Below, in pieces: positions 63,309 to 64,000 of a stretch of 64,000 nt of DNA. Numbering within the stretch: the stretch's first letter is position 1; each line of letters begins with the position of its first letter. A program made the translations under genes and the position numbers. The notes below the pieces were generated by a model that worked only from the letters and a program-made list of their open reading frames with translations, ran no database searches and was not told the origin of the DNA. The DNA is from Arthrobacter sp. OV608 (lineage in GTDB: Bacteria; Actinomycetota; Actinomycetes; Actinomycetales; Micrococcaceae): positions 1-64,000 of the forward strand of contig FOEZ01000013.1 of NCBI GenBank assembly GCA_900110595.1. The letters run 5' to 3'.

Positions 63309-63533
63309 CTATTCGGGCACCTCCATCTGGAAACCGCACTGGCAGTGCAGTACCTGCGTTGTCAGGTAGACGTCCAAGGCGTCCTCGAATGGCTTGTCAG
63401 TGAAGGCCGGCGCAATGAGCCTGCGCAACTCGGAGCCCGTCTTCTGCATGGGCTGGCCACAGTGGACAAACTGCCCGCCAAAGGCCAGGACGCCGTCAAT
63501 GCGGTTCTTGGGACCCTCCGGATTGATGGACAT
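63309..63533 (-). CDS. 74-aa cysteine-containing small protein
   Basis: Starts at 63533 (MSINPEGPKNRIDG), 3 nt before the stop of the upstream gene, so coupled. HCGQPM and LHCQCGFQMEVPE place three to four Cys/His that could bind zinc. Cytoplasmic. No family recognised. Longer frame upstream overlaps the preceding gene. Confidence 0.62.
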   Translation of the reverse strand: MSINPEGPKNRIDGVLAFGGQFVHCGQPMQKTGSELRRLIAPAFTDKPFEDALDVYLTTQVLHCQCGFQMEVPE

Positions 63534-63535
63534 CG

Positions 63536-63793
63536 TCAGGCCGCGGCCGGGTAGCTGGACAGGATGTAATCGGCCGCCGCAGGGCCCACCATCCGGAGCC
63601 TGGTGTCGTGGAGGTCGATGCCTTCCCGGTGCATGGCTGCCCGGAAGGTGACGTCCGGCTTGGCTTCCAAACCCTTGAGCAGGCACCAACTGACGTAGAG
63701 CCCATACAGGCAATCGGCAGACATGGGGCAGTCAGTATCGAATTCCGGAACGGTGGCTTCAGCAAGGAACTGTGAGAAATGCGAGGCAGCCAT
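63536..63793 (-). CDS. 85-aa hypothetical protein, winged-helix-like
   Basis: ATG at 63793 (AAAGAGAG upstream). HFSQFLAEATVPEFDTDCPMSADCLYGLYVSWCLLKGLEAKPDVTFRAAMHREGIDL resembles the winged-helix domain found at the end of phage/plasmid primases (D5-type), but no primase is present. Three cysteines. Function unknown; coupled to the 74-aa gene. Confidence 0.6.
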   Translation of the reverse strand: MAASHFSQFLAEATVPEFDTDCPMSADCLYGLYVSWCLLKGLEAKPDVTFRAAMHREGIDLHDTRLRMVGPAAADYILSSYPAAA

Positions 63794-63915
63794 GATGGCT
63801 CTCTTTCGCTGGTGTGCATCAATCCGCCGTCGTGCTACAGCGGTCACTCCTGAAGGCCCTGCACCTGGCCCGGAGGGGCAGGTCACCACGAACGTGACGC
63901 CTACCACTCAAAAAT

Positions 63916-64000
63916 TTACGCACTCTCCGCGCTTCTGTCCAATGGGACTTTTGCGATGCCGGCAGGCAAGTCCTTGCCCAGCCAAGCCCGGATCCAGATA
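63916..64000 (-). CDS. C-terminal fragment of a gene extending past the window
   Basis: The minus strand is open from 64000 to a TAA at 63916-63918, reading IWIRAWLGKDLPAGIAKVPLDRSAESA with GC-rich codons. Too short to identify. Call is tentative. Confidence 0.4.
   Translation of the reverse strand, partial: IWIRAWLGKDLPAGIAKVPLDRSAESA

Noticed and set aside
63536..63793. Prophage or plasmid primase remnant
   Set aside because: Only a short winged-helix-like resemblance; no integrase, att site or other phage gene is nearby.

Overview
The window is chromosomal DNA from a high-GC Gram-positive bacterium, most likely an Arthrobacter/Pseudarthrobacter-type actinobacterium. The evidence is the strong G/C bias at third codon positions, GTG starts, homodimeric AceE, GlnR-like boxes, GAF-ANTAR regulators, a DUF222/HNH protein, DUF2630 and DUF6986 proteins and a DesA3-type desaturase pair. 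I saw no rRNA, tRNA, CRISPR array, insertion sequence or prophage. The genus is inferred from memory of gene content, not from a search.

Layout. 1-1541 is the 3' part of aceE. 1577-3815 carries a MocA-like nucleotidyltransferase, a uracil-DNA glycosylase and an aldo/keto reductase. 3902-22340 is a large purine-nitrogen salvage region. It encodes a molybdenum hydroxylase (FeS and Mo domains fused, FAD subunit separate, XdhC maturation factor), an AzgA-type purine permease, a guanine deaminase, an 8-oxoguanine deaminase-like amidohydrolase, a 61-aa small protein, urate oxidase, a urate/xanthine permease and an IclR regulator. These are followed by the operon malic enzyme - malate synthase - DUF6986 aldolase-like protein - ureidoglycine aminohydrolase. 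Purines would be oxidised to urate and then ureides; the glyoxylate released would be condensed to malate and decarboxylated to pyruvate. Steps between 5-hydroxyisourate and ureidoglycine are not encoded here. Several promoters in the region carry pairs of a 15-bp IclR-type palindrome (TTYYRY-N3-RYRRAA) placed exactly 21 bp apart, which defines a probable regulon.

22430-37132 is a mixed housekeeping/accessory stretch: a beta-lactamase-fold lipoprotein that has lost its catalytic motifs, a Zn alcohol dehydrogenase, a HAD phosphatase, GH15 and GH1 glycosidases, DUF72 and App1-type proteins, an AAA ATPase, a small DnaJ/Hsp20/MerR chaperone group, a PAP2 phosphatase and an AlkD-like protein. 37129-43934 carries a secreted subtilase with a long Ala-Pro linker, an epimerase-adenylate kinase pair, and a four-gene operon of small secreted proteins. 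Three of those share an A-W signal-peptide end motif, and an overlapping set of three shares a C-terminal C[K/Q]GAT motif. I consider this the best candidate for an undescribed extracellular system.

44294-58411 has a GAF-ANTAR regulator, a response regulator, an alpha/beta hydrolase bracketed by inverted copies of a 32-bp-period repeat, a ferredoxin reductase-desaturase operon, L-2-hydroxyglutarate oxidase, two DUF202 membrane proteins, a nitrilase-family hydrolase, an ammonium transporter with GlnR-like boxes, a PadR regulator and a class A penicillin-binding protein. 58468-64000 holds a DUF222/HNH protein, a GNAT acetyltransferase with a repetitive insertion, a DUF1992 protein, an ArsR-SRPBCC pair, a second GAF-ANTAR protein, two small unknown proteins and the end of one more gene.

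Four convergent gene pairs overlap by exactly the tetranucleotide CTAG, which provides both stop codons.
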